Positions 17,094-25,207 of a stretch of DNA of 64,000 bases are shown here, one piece after another (the stretch's first letter is position 1; each line of letters begins with the position of its first letter). The translations under genes were made by a program, and so were the position numbers. The notes beneath the pieces are model-generated. The model was not told the DNA's origin. It was given only the letters and a program-made list of their open reading frames with translations, and did not search any database. Source of the stretch: Paenibacillus lacisoli (GTDB taxonomy: Bacteria; Bacillota; Bacilli; Paenibacillales; Paenibacillaceae). Location: contig NZ_JAUQTB010000003.1 in the NCBI RefSeq assembly GCF_030580655.1, positions 124,001 to 188,000 on the forward strand, given 5' to 3'.

Positions 17094-18383
17094 ATGTTCA
17101 AACAAACGAGACGCCGCTTGATACTGGTGAATTCCATCGTTCTGCTGGTCATTCTGCTTGGCTTTGGCACGTTCCTGTACACCTTTATGCAGCACCGGCT
17201 CTACAGCCAGGCAGACGAGACACTCCAGCACGTCAAACGGTACATTCTGCAGGAACAACAGGAAGGAACATCGGAATGGCTGCAAAGCTATGATGATAAC
17301 TACGAGCAGCGAACCGTCCTTTTGTTATGGGGCAAGAAAGGGGAGCTGGATAAAGAGCTGCCGGAGAACGTGCTGAACGATGAGACGATCGGCCGGATCG
17401 GACAGCTGCCGCGGACGGACGCGCTGCAGAGTCTCGAAGTAGAAAGAGCCGCTTACCGGGTGCTGGAGGTGCCGATGGGTCAGCAGGTAACGGTGGATCA
17501 TCAGTCCATGTACGTGGAGCGCGTGCAGCTGGTCTATAATCTGGTACGAGAGCACGAAATGCTGGAGCACCTGCGCAGGTTCATCGGTTTCGGCAGCCTT
17601 GTCAGCCTTGCGGTAGCTGTGCTGGCCGGTTTCTTTCTGGCACACCGGGCACTGATTCCTATCCAGTCTGCCTGGAACAGACAGTCCCAATTTACAGCGG
17701 ATGCTTCACATGAGCTGCGTACACCGCTGGCGGTCATGAAGCTGAATCTGGAACGGCTCTTCCGTCATCCGAAACATACGATTGAGCAGGAGAGCCCGCA
17801 TATTTCCCAGGCGATCAGCGAGATCAAATATATGACCCGGATGGTCACCCAGCTGCTGACGCTTGCCCAATCGGATGCCAACCAGCTGGAGCTGAAGTTG
17901 TCACCAGTGGATCTGAGCAGCCTGCTGGAGAAGACAGCCCGTGGTTTTGCAGAGCTGGCCGAGTCTAAAGGCATTCTGGTAACCGCAGCAGTCGAGCCGG
18001 GTATTGAAATTTCGGGGGACCCGGAGCGGCTCTACCAGCTGCTTGTCATTTTGCTGGATAATGCTCTGAGGTATACGCCAAATGGCGGCCGTATTCAGGT
18101 GGAGGCTTCGGTTAGGGGAGGGCAGATTTATACGTCTGTTCGTGATACGGGCTCAGGCATTCCACCTGAAGACATGCCGAGGATCTTCGACCGCTTCTAC
18201 CGGGGGAATAAAGCTAGGACCCGGCAGGGGGAAGACGGTTATGAAGGTACCGGTCTGGGTCTTTCTATTGCCCGGTGGATCGTGGAGCAGCATGGCGGCA
18301 GAATCCGGGTATCCAGTCAATTAGGAGCGGGCAGCCAGTTTACGATACAGTTCCCGATGGGGCGAAAAAGGATGAGCGATTAA
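17094..18383 (+). CDS. Sensor histidine kinase
   Basis: A 429-residue kinase with TM1 (about 10-32), an extracytoplasmic sensor region of about 125 residues, TM2 (about 160-180), HisKA box FTADASHELRTPLAVM, N box ILLDNALRYTPNGG, G1 DTGSGIPPED and G2 GTGLGLSIARWIV. ATG at 17094 follows the regulator stop by one base with GGAGGAAT as RBS, so the start is secure. Domain order resembles CiaH/CssS-type kinases. It ends at a strong bidirectional terminator. Confidence 0.92.
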   Translation: MFKQTRRRLILVNSIVLLVILLGFGTFLYTFMQHRLYSQADETLQHVKRYILQEQQEGTSEWLQSYDDNYEQRTVLLLWGKKGELDKELPENVLNDETIGRIGQLPRTDALQSLEVERAAYRVLEVPMGQQVTVDHQSMYVERVQLVYNLVREHEMLEHLRRFIGFGSLVSLAVAVLAGFFLAHRALIPIQSAWNRQSQFTADASHELRTPLAVMKLNLERLFRHPKHTIEQESPHISQAISEIKYMTRMVTQLLTLAQSDANQLELKLSPVDLSSLLEKTARGFAELAESKGILVTAAVEPGIEISGDPERLYQLLVILLDNALRYTPNGGRIQVEASVRGGQIYTSVRDTGSGIPPEDMPRIFDRFYRGNKARTRQGEDGYEGTGLGLSIARWIVEQHGGRIRVSSQLGAGSQFTIQFPMGRKRMSD

Positions 18384-18391
18384 TTGTGTGA

Positions 18392-18425
18392 AAAAAGGCT
18401 TATCTCTAAGGAGATAAGCCTTTTT
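18392..18425. terminator. Bidirectional Rho-independent terminator
   Basis: Perfect 15-bp stem, AAAAAGGCTTATCTC and its complement, around TAAG, with T-runs on both strands. It separates the kinase gene (plus) from ada (minus). Confidence 0.92.
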
Positions 18426-18449
18426 CTATATTGATCGTGACCTGTTAGG

Positions 18450-19520
18450 TTAGGTTTCTGCGATTTCCATCCGACACTTCTTCTCATGCTCCAGCAGCCA
18501 GGTCTTGCGCGGCAGCCCGCCGCCATACCCGCCCAGCTCACCGTTCGCATTGATGACCCGGTGGCAGGGGATGATGATGGCCAGCTGATTGGCTCCATTC
18601 GCCTGCGCAACAGCCCGATAGGCTGTCGGCCGGCCGAGAGCAGCCGCAATCGCCATGTAGGAGCGCGTCTCTCCCGGGGGAATGGCGGTCAGCTGTGCCC
18701 ACACGCTCCGCTGGAAGGGCGAGCCGAGCAGCCCGAGCGGGGTCTCGAAGGAGGTCAAACGCCCTACAAAGTAAAGCTTCAGTTCCTGCTCGACCGACTC
18801 GATCGGTGCCGAGCTTCCCGGTACAATGGCGCACTTCAGGCGCTGACGCATCCGCTCGACCTCGCGTTCAAGCCCCCGGCGGTCTACAAACTCGAGCAGG
18901 TACAGGACATCCTCATCGGCAATAGCCATCATGGGTCCAAGCGGTGTATCCAGCCAGGATGCCTTCAGGACACGGGTGTCGTTCAGTCTGGAAGGGGCGG
19001 CGCCCATAATACGGGAGAAGGCATCACGGAAGCCGCTGTCAGACTCATAACCGGCGGAGAGCTGCGTGTCGACAACCGTGCGTCCTGCACGGATGTTTTT
19101 GAGTGCTATGCCCATCCGGCGGGCACGGGCGTAAGCGACGAAGGTCATTCCGAACCGCTTCTTGAACTGGCGGCGGGCTGTTGATTCGTCAATTGCCAGC
19201 TCCCGAAAGTCTTGTGTCTTCCAGCGCTTCTCGGGCTGGCGCTCCACAGCTTCCACCAGGAGGCGGACGGTCGGCGGGACATGATTCGGATGTGAGAGCG
19301 GCTGACAGCGCTGGCATGGCCGATATGAGGCGAGCAGTGCCTCCTGGGCTGTTGCGAAGAACTCACAGTTCTCGAATTTAGGTTTGCGTGCGGGACAGGT
19401 AGGACGGCAGAATATGCCGGTTGTTCGGACACCGACATAGAACACCCCTTCATATTCAGTGTTTTTCTGCAGCAGTGCTTCATAAAATTCGGAATAACGT
19501 TCGGCCTGGATCATGGACAA
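18450..19520 (-). CDS. ada: Ada: methylphosphotriester/O6-methylguanine-DNA methyltransferase and regulator
   Basis: A 356-residue three-part Ada. The N-terminal zinc domain has its four Cys (FCRPTCPARKP and YRPCQRCQP, about 38-72), the first being the methylphosphotriester acceptor. An AraC-type HTH follows (about 85-185), then the O6-methylguanine transferase domain with nucleophile Cys in IIPCHRVI (about 322). It repairs alkylated DNA and, once methylated, activates its own regulon. The start is uncertain: TTG at 19520 lies 6 nt after GAGG; an in-frame ATG two codons later (19514) is spaced worse. Full-length and apparently intact. Confidence 0.94.
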   Translation of the reverse strand: MSMIQAERYSEFYEALLQKNTEYEGVFYVGVRTTGIFCRPTCPARKPKFENCEFFATAQEALLASYRPCQRCQPLSHPNHVPPTVRLLVEAVERQPEKRWKTQDFRELAIDESTARRQFKKRFGMTFVAYARARRMGIALKNIRAGRTVVDTQLSAGYESDSGFRDAFSRIMGAAPSRLNDTRVLKASWLDTPLGPMMAIADEDVLYLLEFVDRRGLEREVERMRQRLKCAIVPGSSAPIESVEQELKLYFVGRLTSFETPLGLLGSPFQRSVWAQLTAIPPGETRSYMAIAAALGRPTAYRAVAQANGANQLAIIIPCHRVINANGELGGYGGGLPRKTWLLEHEKKCRMEIAET

Positions 19521-19608
19521 GCACGTCCTCTTTTCATCAATTTGATCTCATTATAAAGTTTTTGCGTGCAGAACGCCGCCGAAAATCAGGCATGGATTTT
19601 ATTTAGAG

Positions 19609-19659
19609 TTGTTACACGGGAGTGATCGTTGTACAATATGTTTAAATGTTTAAACATAT
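19609..19659 (+). promoter_or_regulatory. ArsR-type promoter/operator
   Basis: TTGTTA, a 17-bp spacer and TACAAT form a good sigma-A promoter. Right after the -10 is a 10-bp perfect inverted repeat, ATATGTTTAA (19636-19645) and TTAAACATAT (19650-19659), ending 15 bp before the start codon. Position and symmetry fit autorepression by the ArsR-family product. Confidence 0.65.
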
Positions 19660-19674
19660 GAACGGAGGGAAAGG

Positions 19675-20049
19675 ATGAGCAAGCAGGCATTTCAGGTTTT
19701 TCAGCAGTGTATTCCGGTATTTGAGACCTTGAGAGACCCCCATCGGCAGCGTATCATTCTCACCCTGTGTGAACAGGGAGAGCTGACCGTGAATGAGATT
19801 GCAGAACAGTCGCTGCTGTCCCGTCCGGCGATATCTCACCATCTGAAGCTGCTGCGGGAGCATGGCTTAATTGCGGTGAAGCAGCAGGGGACCCAGCGGA
19901 TCTATTCTGCTTCACTGACTTCATCCATCGGCCTGCTGAAAGAGCTGACGGGGCTGCTGGAGCAGGAAGAGAGCAGGCGCATGGCCGGCGATCAGGCGGT
20001 GAATACGGCGACCCCGATGCAGCGGGAAGGAGGGGGCACGCATGAATAA
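19675..20049 (+). CDS. ArsR-family winged-helix repressor
   Basis: A 124-residue regulator whose recognition helix region LTVNEIAEQSLLSRPAISHHLKLL is typical ArsR, followed by the beta-wing GLIAVKQQGTQRIYS. The Cys-rich metal site CVC of ArsR/SmtB sensors is absent, so it probably does not sense metals. The gene overlaps the aldehyde dehydrogenase start by 8 bp and has a palindromic operator at its promoter, so it likely controls that enzyme and itself. Confidence 0.88.
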   Translation: MSKQAFQVFQQCIPVFETLRDPHRQRIILTLCEQGELTVNEIAEQSLLSRPAISHHLKLLREHGLIAVKQQGTQRIYSASLTSSIGLLKELTGLLEQEESRRMAGDQAVNTATPMQREGGGTHE

Positions 20050-21454
20050 ACATGGACGTCATCCGGGGGAATGGACACCGCCGGAGATTGAAGGCATACT
20101 TGCTGCCCAGAAGAATTATTTTGGGAACAGGGAGACCCTGGATATCGATTTCCGGCTGCGTCAGCTCAACAAGCTGAGACAGGCCATTCTGGATTACGAG
20201 GACAGGCTGAACGAAGCATTGATGCAGGATCTCGGGAAATCTGCATTCGAGAGCTACGCTACAGAGATCGGCTTTGTTCTGAACAGCATCCGCCATACGA
20301 TGAAGCATCTTCGTTCCTGGTCGAAGCCGAAGCGGGTGCGGACACCGCTCGTGCTGTTCCCGTCCAGCAGCAAAGTCATGTATGAGCCCTATGGCAGCGT
20401 GCTGATTATCGCGCCGTTCAATTATCCGTTCCAGCTGCTGATTGAACCGTTGGCAGGAGCGATGGCGGCCGGGAACTGTGCTGTTGTCAAGCCTTCAGAA
20501 ATTGTACCGCATGTGTCCGCGGTTCTGTCGGAGATGATCGGCAGCACTTTCGATCCCGCCTATATCCGCTGTGTTGAAGGCGGGGTAGAGACGAACACCT
20601 CTCTGATTCATGCGCCGTTTGACTACATTTTCTTCACCGGAAGTGTTGCGGTGGGGAGGATTGTGATGGAAGCCGCTGCCCGCCATCTCGTACCAGTAAC
20701 CCTGGAGCTTGGGGGGAAGAGTCCGGCTATCGTGGATCAGACGGCTGATCTTCGCGCTGCTGCCGAGCGCATTATCTGGGGCAAGACGCTTAATGCTGGC
20801 CAGACCTGCGTCGCCCCGGACTATCTTCTGGTGCATGCCAGCGTGAAGGAGAAGCTGCTGACCGAGATGAAGCAGACCCTTGTACGGTTCTACGGCACGT
20901 CGATGGAGGACAGTGCAGATTATGGGCGTATCGTGAGCGACCGGCACTGGACTCGCCTGCGGGACATCCTGGAGCAGGACCGCGGCGGTATTCGGTACGG
21001 CGGCAGCATGAACCCCGAAACGCGGTACCTGGAGCCAACGCTGTTGGAAGCTGCATGGGAGTCAGCGAGTATGCAGGATGAAATTTTCGGACCGATTCTG
21101 CCGATACTGACCTTCGAACGGCTTGATGAGGTTATAGCGTCTGTGAACGGCCGGCCCAAACCGCTGGCGCTCTACCTGTTCACGGAGGACCTCAGTGTAG
21201 AGCAGCGTGTACTGGCCGGGATCTCGGCCGGAGGTGTCAGCGTTAACGATACCATCACCCATCTGGCAAACCCTGAACTGCCGTTCGGCGGGGTCGGGTC
21301 TTCGGGTATCGGATCGTATCACGGTCATCGCAGCTTTGTTACATTCTCTCACGAGAAAAGTATATTGAAAAAGAACAGCCGGATCCGGCTGCAGCTCCTT
21401 TTCCCCCCGTACACGCCGAAGAAACAGAAATTCATCCGCCGGATGATGAAGTAA
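20042..21454 (+). CDS. Aldehyde dehydrogenase (YwdH/AlkH-like)
   Basis: A 470-residue NAD(P)-dependent aldehyde dehydrogenase of the class 3-like group that ends in a basic C-terminal tail (FPPYTPKKQKFIRRMMK), which in relatives favours membrane association. Motifs: cofactor site FTGSVAVGRIVMEAA, catalytic Glu in LELGGKSP and catalytic Cys in NAGQTCVAPDYLL (about 260). The start codon lies within the arsR stop region, so translation is coupled. It would oxidise medium- or long-chain aldehydes to acids. Ends at a bidirectional terminator. Confidence 0.92.
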   Translation: MNKHGRHPGEWTPPEIEGILAAQKNYFGNRETLDIDFRLRQLNKLRQAILDYEDRLNEALMQDLGKSAFESYATEIGFVLNSIRHTMKHLRSWSKPKRVRTPLVLFPSSSKVMYEPYGSVLIIAPFNYPFQLLIEPLAGAMAAGNCAVVKPSEIVPHVSAVLSEMIGSTFDPAYIRCVEGGVETNTSLIHAPFDYIFFTGSVAVGRIVMEAAARHLVPVTLELGGKSPAIVDQTADLRAAAERIIWGKTLNAGQTCVAPDYLLVHASVKEKLLTEMKQTLVRFYGTSMEDSADYGRIVSDRHWTRLRDILEQDRGGIRYGGSMNPETRYLEPTLLEAAWESASMQDEIFGPILPILTFERLDEVIASVNGRPKPLALYLFTEDLSVEQRVLAGISAGGVSVNDTITHLANPELPFGGVGSSGIGSYHGHRSFVTFSHEKSILKKNSRIRLQLLFPPYTPKKQKFIRRMMK

Positions 21455-21465
21455 CTCTATGAATA

Positions 21466-21503
21466 CTAATAACCCCATCCTATTCACTGGATGGGGTTAT
21501 TAG
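21466..21503. terminator. Bidirectional Rho-independent terminator
   Basis: Perfect 15-bp stem CTAATAACCCCATCC and its complement, with an 8-base loop, between convergent aldehyde dehydrogenase and kinase genes. Confidence 0.85.
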
Positions 21504-21506
21504 CTG

Positions 21507-22787
21507 TCAGGACAGATGCACGTAGAACGTGGCACATTCGCCCTCTGTACTCTTGGCATACAGCCTGCCTTTATGCTGGTCTATGATGGATTTGGCTATA
21601 GCCAGTCCGAGCCCGTAACCGCCCTGCTTACGCGCCCGGGACGTATCGGTCCGATAGAAGCGGTCGAAGATACGGGTCAGATGCAGCGGGGCGATGCCTT
21701 CCCCAGTATTCGTTACGGCAAGGACCGTTTCGTTATGCTGCTTCTTCAGTGTAAGTGTGACGGTACCGCGAGGATTTGCATATTTGACCGCGTTATCCAG
21801 CAGAATCATGACCACCTGCTTCATCTGTTCCCGGTTCCCGGTGACCATCAGCTCTGGTTCAATATCGTATTCCAGCGCAATCTCCTTTTCGTAAATAACG
21901 GCTTCCATCGTCAAAATTATAGTCTCCACCGCTTCACTCAGATCGAATTTGGCATATACCAGTCCGGTTCGCGAATCTTCCATTTCGGTCAGATAGAGCA
22001 GGTCATTCGTCAGCTTTGTCATGCGTTCGGTTTCCGATTTGATGTAATGCAGCCACTTGGATTGGCTGTCGATCGGTTCACTGCCGTTAGCGAGGAGGAC
22101 GTCCGCATTGGTGCCGATGATGGTCAGCGGCGTCTTCAATTCATGAGAGGCATCGGCGATGAACTGCTTCTGCTTCTCAAAGGCTTCACGGATCGGTTTG
22201 ATAGAGCGGTTAGCAAAATAACGGCTGGTAAAGTAAAGGACCAGCAGCATGGCGAGTGCGACAATGACGAAGGTATAGATCAGGTTGGTCAAAATGCTGT
22301 GCCGCTCGCTCACATCCATGAATACATACATGTAGCCTTCATTGTTCTCGCGAAGGAGGAAGGCCCAGCGGCTGTCGTCCAGTTCGAATTGGCCCTCATT
22401 GCGGTTCATGGATAGGGCCTTCTTCAGAGCCTGGGCGAAAAAGTCTGCATCCACGTTTTGAATACGGGACTCGGTGCCGGTCAGCTTGCGAGACATGTCT
22501 GTCTGGAGCATGAAAGATACGGCGCGCTCCGGCGGCGGGCCGCCGTTGTCTGGAAAGATACCGCCTTGATCCCTGCGAGCGTTTGAGCCGGTGGACGGCT
22601 CCGACCGAGGCCCCCGGTCTTCCTGAGGTCGCGAATAAGAATCGGAGACCTTCCCCAGCTCCATATCGATATCTCTCTGCACCTGTTGAAATGTAATGAT
22701 GTAGATGGCCCCGAAGGCCACGAGCATCACCAGCGTAATAATGGTCAGATTGACAATGAGAAACCGGTTCCGCAGCTTCGTAAACAT
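21507..22787 (-). CDS. Sensor histidine kinase linked to the polyphosphate-polymerase cassette
   Basis: A 426-residue kinase: TM1 (about 10-31), an extracytoplasmic region (about 32-165) containing a Pro/Gly/Arg/Asp-rich disordered stretch, TM2 (about 168-190), HisKA box FIADASHELKTPLTII, N box ILLDNAVKYANPRG, G1 NTGEGI and G2 GYGLGLAIAKSII. It overlaps the regulator gene by one base. The pair is divergent from the VTC/DUF4956/beta-helix cassette 300 bp away, so control of that cassette is likely but inferred. Confidence 0.9.
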   Translation of the reverse strand: MFTKLRNRFLIVNLTIITLVMLVAFGAIYIITFQQVQRDIDMELGKVSDSYSRPQEDRGPRSEPSTGSNARRDQGGIFPDNGGPPPERAVSFMLQTDMSRKLTGTESRIQNVDADFFAQALKKALSMNRNEGQFELDDSRWAFLLRENNEGYMYVFMDVSERHSILTNLIYTFVIVALAMLLVLYFTSRYFANRSIKPIREAFEKQKQFIADASHELKTPLTIIGTNADVLLANGSEPIDSQSKWLHYIKSETERMTKLTNDLLYLTEMEDSRTGLVYAKFDLSEAVETIILTMEAVIYEKEIALEYDIEPELMVTGNREQMKQVVMILLDNAVKYANPRGTVTLTLKKQHNETVLAVTNTGEGIAPLHLTRIFDRFYRTDTSRARKQGGYGLGLAIAKSIIDQHKGRLYAKSTEGECATFYVHLS

Positions 22788-23464
22788 TAATCGTTCACCT
22801 CCAGGACATAACCGACGCCCCGAATGGTGCTGATCCGTACGTCGGAGTTCAGGAAGGTCAGCTTTTTGCGGAGAAATGAGATATATACCTCCACGTTGTT
22901 GTGCTCTACGTCGGAATCAAATCCCCACAGCTTCTCAATAATCTGCTCCTTTGATGTAATGGCCTGCCTGCGGCTGATCAGCAGCTCCAGCAGCTCATTC
23001 TCTTTGGGGTTCAGCTTAATATCCTTACCCTTCACCGTCAGCCGCAGGCTGGAGGCATTCAGCTCGATATCCCCGAACCGGAGCCCATCCTCGGGAATCA
23101 TCTCACCCCGGCGGCGCAGAACGGCGCGGATGCGTGCCAGCAGCTCGCCGGAGGAGAAGGGCTTGGCAACGTAATCGTCAGCACCGTGATCCAGTCCTGT
23201 AATTTTATCTTCATCCTCCCCTTTAGCGGTCAGCAGAATCACCGGGGTGGCCATACCTTTGCCGCGCAGCGACTTCAGAACGCTGATACCGTCCATCTCA
23301 GGCATCATAATATCCAGCAGCAGCAGATCATAAATGCCGGTCAGTGCATAATCCAGCCCGGTCCGGCCGTCATGGACAGCATCGACGGAATAGTGCTGTT
23401 TGCGCAAAATCTGGGTCAAAGCCTCTGCCAGATGCAGTTCATCTTCCACAATTAATATTCTCAT
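22787..23464 (-). CDS. OmpR/PhoB-family response regulator
   Basis: A 225-residue regulator with receiver residues VEDE (6-9), phospho-Asp in LLLLDIMMPEMDG, LLTAKG and YVAKPFS, and a winged-helix domain ending ISTIRGVGYVLEVND. Divergent from the VTC cassette. The 295-bp intergenic region contains repeated CCTTTAAT-like hexamer pairs near both ends. Confidence 0.92.
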   Translation of the reverse strand: MRILIVEDELHLAEALTQILRKQHYSVDAVHDGRTGLDYALTGIYDLLLLDIMMPEMDGISVLKSLRGKGMATPVILLTAKGEDEDKITGLDHGADDYVAKPFSSGELLARIRAVLRRRGEMIPEDGLRFGDIELNASSLRLTVKGKDIKLNPKENELLELLISRRQAITSKEQIIEKLWGFDSDVEHNNVEVYISFLRKKLTFLNSDVRISTIRGVGYVLEVND

Positions 23465-23523
23465 TCATTCGTCATCCTCTGTCTCGTTCATAGGTTCTTC
23501 TGTTCTTAAGTATATCGGGATTA

Positions 23524-23697
23524 CCTTTAATCAACCTTAATTTTTGCTTATACAAATGGACATTCCAATGCATTTCACCACCTCCGGCAGAAGTTGTTCA
23601 AGAGCTATTAATGTAGGGAAAATGCGCAAAGCACCGAAAGGTCAAGCGGGTGTTAAAAAACATCAAAATCATGTAAAACTTTAAGATTCATTAAAGG
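23524..23697. promoter_or_regulatory. Repeated CCTTTAAT-like sites between the two-component system and the VTC cassette
   Basis: CCTTTAAT (23524-23531) and CCTTAAT (23535-23541) are direct repeats offset by 11 bp about 70 bp upstream of the regulator gene. CTTTAAG (23679-23685) and the inverted CCTTTAAT (23690-23697) lie about 65 bp upstream of the VTC gene. The shared word on both sides suggests one regulator serving both promoters. The region is AT-rich, which weakens the case. Confidence 0.4.
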
Positions 23698-23759
23698 TTA
23701 GCCCGGTAAGATACAGACATGGAAGCGAGACATCCGATGACAGAAAGGAACGAATTCAT

Positions 23760-24503
23760 ATGGCTATTGAAGTGTTCAACCGCTACGAGAGCAAATACCT
23801 GCTCAGCGGAAGCGCCTATCGCAGGCTGTATCTCGACCTTATGGAGCATATGGAACTGGATGAATACAACAAAAAACACGAGTTTTATTCCATCAGTAAT
23901 ATTTATTTTGATACGGAGCATCACTCCCTGATCCGAGCCAGTATCCAGAAGCCCAAGTATAAGGAAAAGCTGCGGCTGCGGGCCTACGGGGTGCCGGAGC
24001 AGAATGCGAAGGTGTACCTGGAGATCAAGAAAAAGGTGCTGGGTCTCGTCAATAAAAGAAGAACCGCGCTGAAGCTGGATGAGGCCTACGAGTTCGTCCG
24101 TACCGGACAGGCCCCTGAACTGCAGGACTATATGAACAAGCAGGTGATGAACGAGATCAGCTACTTCCTGCGCCTCTATAATCTGGAGCCCAAGGTATAC
24201 ATATCGTATGACCGTAAGGCGCTGTTCTCCAAGGAAAGCCGGGATCTGCGGATCACCTTTGATACCAACATCCGCTGCAGACGGTATGACCTGCGGCTGG
24301 AGCAGGGCGATTATGGTGACCCGCTGCTGCAGGAGAATCAATGGTTGATGGAAGTGAAAGCGGAGAAGACCGTGCCGCTCTGGCTGTCCAGGCTGCTGTC
24401 GGAGCACGGCCTCTACCGGACCGGCTTTTCCAAATACGGCAATGAATACAAAAATCAGATCAGAAATGAACGAACAGAACAGGAGCGAATTCTTTATGCT
24501 TGA
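23760..24503 (+). CDS. VTC-domain polyphosphate polymerase
   Basis: A 247-residue protein that is a single VTC domain, the tunnel-shaped catalytic fold of eukaryotic Vtc4, which makes polyphosphate from ATP. The basic tunnel residues are visible: FNRYESKY at the N-terminus, then IYFDTE, KLRLRAYG, VYLEIKKK and, near the end, LMEVKAE with the metal-binding Glu. There is no SPX sensor domain. It overlaps the DUF4956 gene by 8 bp, implying a complex with that membrane protein. A ribosome-binding GAAAGGAA lies about 8-15 nt upstream. Enzyme activity is inferred from the fold. Confidence 0.9.
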   Translation: MAIEVFNRYESKYLLSGSAYRRLYLDLMEHMELDEYNKKHEFYSISNIYFDTEHHSLIRASIQKPKYKEKLRLRAYGVPEQNAKVYLEIKKKVLGLVNKRRTALKLDEAYEFVRTGQAPELQDYMNKQVMNEISYFLRLYNLEPKVYISYDRKALFSKESRDLRITFDTNIRCRRYDLRLEQGDYGDPLLQENQWLMEVKAEKTVPLWLSRLLSEHGLYRTGFSKYGNEYKNQIRNERTEQERILYA

Positions 24504-25179
24504 TTCTCTTTTCAGTACAACCCTTACCGATGACACCCTGACCCTCTCCAGTACGATCATCACCATTCTGCTGGCCGTCGTTCTCGGCGGTCTGATCAGT
24601 TATACGTACATGAAGACGAACCCGGGCGGCTACACCCAGAGTTTTACCCTGACCATGGTGGTGCTCCCTGTGATCGTCGCAATTATCATTCTGCTGATCG
24701 GCAGCAACATCGCAAGAGCTTTCAGTCTGGCAGGAGCCTTTTCCATCATCCGCTTCCGCAGTGCACCAGGGGATCCGAAGGATATCGCGTATGTCCTGTT
24801 CACGATGGCATCCGGTTTGGCTTGCGGTGTCGGCGCTTTTGGCTACGCGGTTCTGTTTACGATTATCCTTTGCGTCCTGATGTTCGTCCTGAGTTCTATG
24901 AATTACGGAACACGTAAGTCACTGCAAAGAACGCTCAAAGTGACCATTCCGGAAAATCTGGTTTATGACGAGGCCTTTGATGAAGTGTTCAGGAAGTTTA
25001 ACGTGCAGTATGAACTGAAGAAAATCAGAACTACCGAGCTGGGCAGCCTCTACGAACTGGTATATGCCGTCACGATGAACCAGCTGACCAACCAGAAGGA
25101 ATTCCTGGACGAAATCCGCTGCCGTAACGGCAATCTGGATCTGTCCCTGACCATGAATCCGACAACGGCTGAATACTAA
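24496..25179 (+). CDS. DUF4956 membrane protein
   Basis: A 227-residue protein with four TM segments in the first about 140 residues, the conserved DUF4956 block SLAGAFSIIRFRSAPGDPKDIAYVLF between TM3 and TM4, and a cytosolic C-terminal ferredoxin-like tail (about 145-227). ATG at 24496 with AGGAGCG upstream is preferred over an in-frame ATG at 24442 that would lie deep inside the VTC gene. DUF4956 proteins recur beside VTC-domain enzymes in bacteria, which suggests the membrane partner or exit channel of the polymer. No biochemical function is established to my knowledge. Confidence 0.85.
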   Translation: MLDSLFSTTLTDDTLTLSSTIITILLAVVLGGLISYTYMKTNPGGYTQSFTLTMVVLPVIVAIIILLIGSNIARAFSLAGAFSIIRFRSAPGDPKDIAYVLFTMASGLACGVGAFGYAVLFTIILCVLMFVLSSMNYGTRKSLQRTLKVTIPENLVYDEAFDEVFRKFNVQYELKKIRTTELGSLYELVYAVTMNQLTNQKEFLDEIRCRNGNLDLSLTMNPTTAEY

Positions 25180-25207
25180 TACGACTTGAAGGAAGGAAGT
25201 TTTAACT

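Noticed and set aside
21516..22415. 299-codon ORF on plus opposite the histidine kinase gene
   Set aside because: The minus-strand kinase has complete HisKA and ATPase motifs; the opposite frame has none.
24442..24495. Upstream ATG for the DUF4956 protein
   Set aside because: It would add 18 polar residues encoded within the VTC gene and has no ribosome site; ATG 24496 has AGGAGCG.
23691..24566. 291-codon ORF on minus opposite the VTC gene
   Set aside because: The VTC motifs on plus are clear; the antisense frame has no family pattern or ribosome site.
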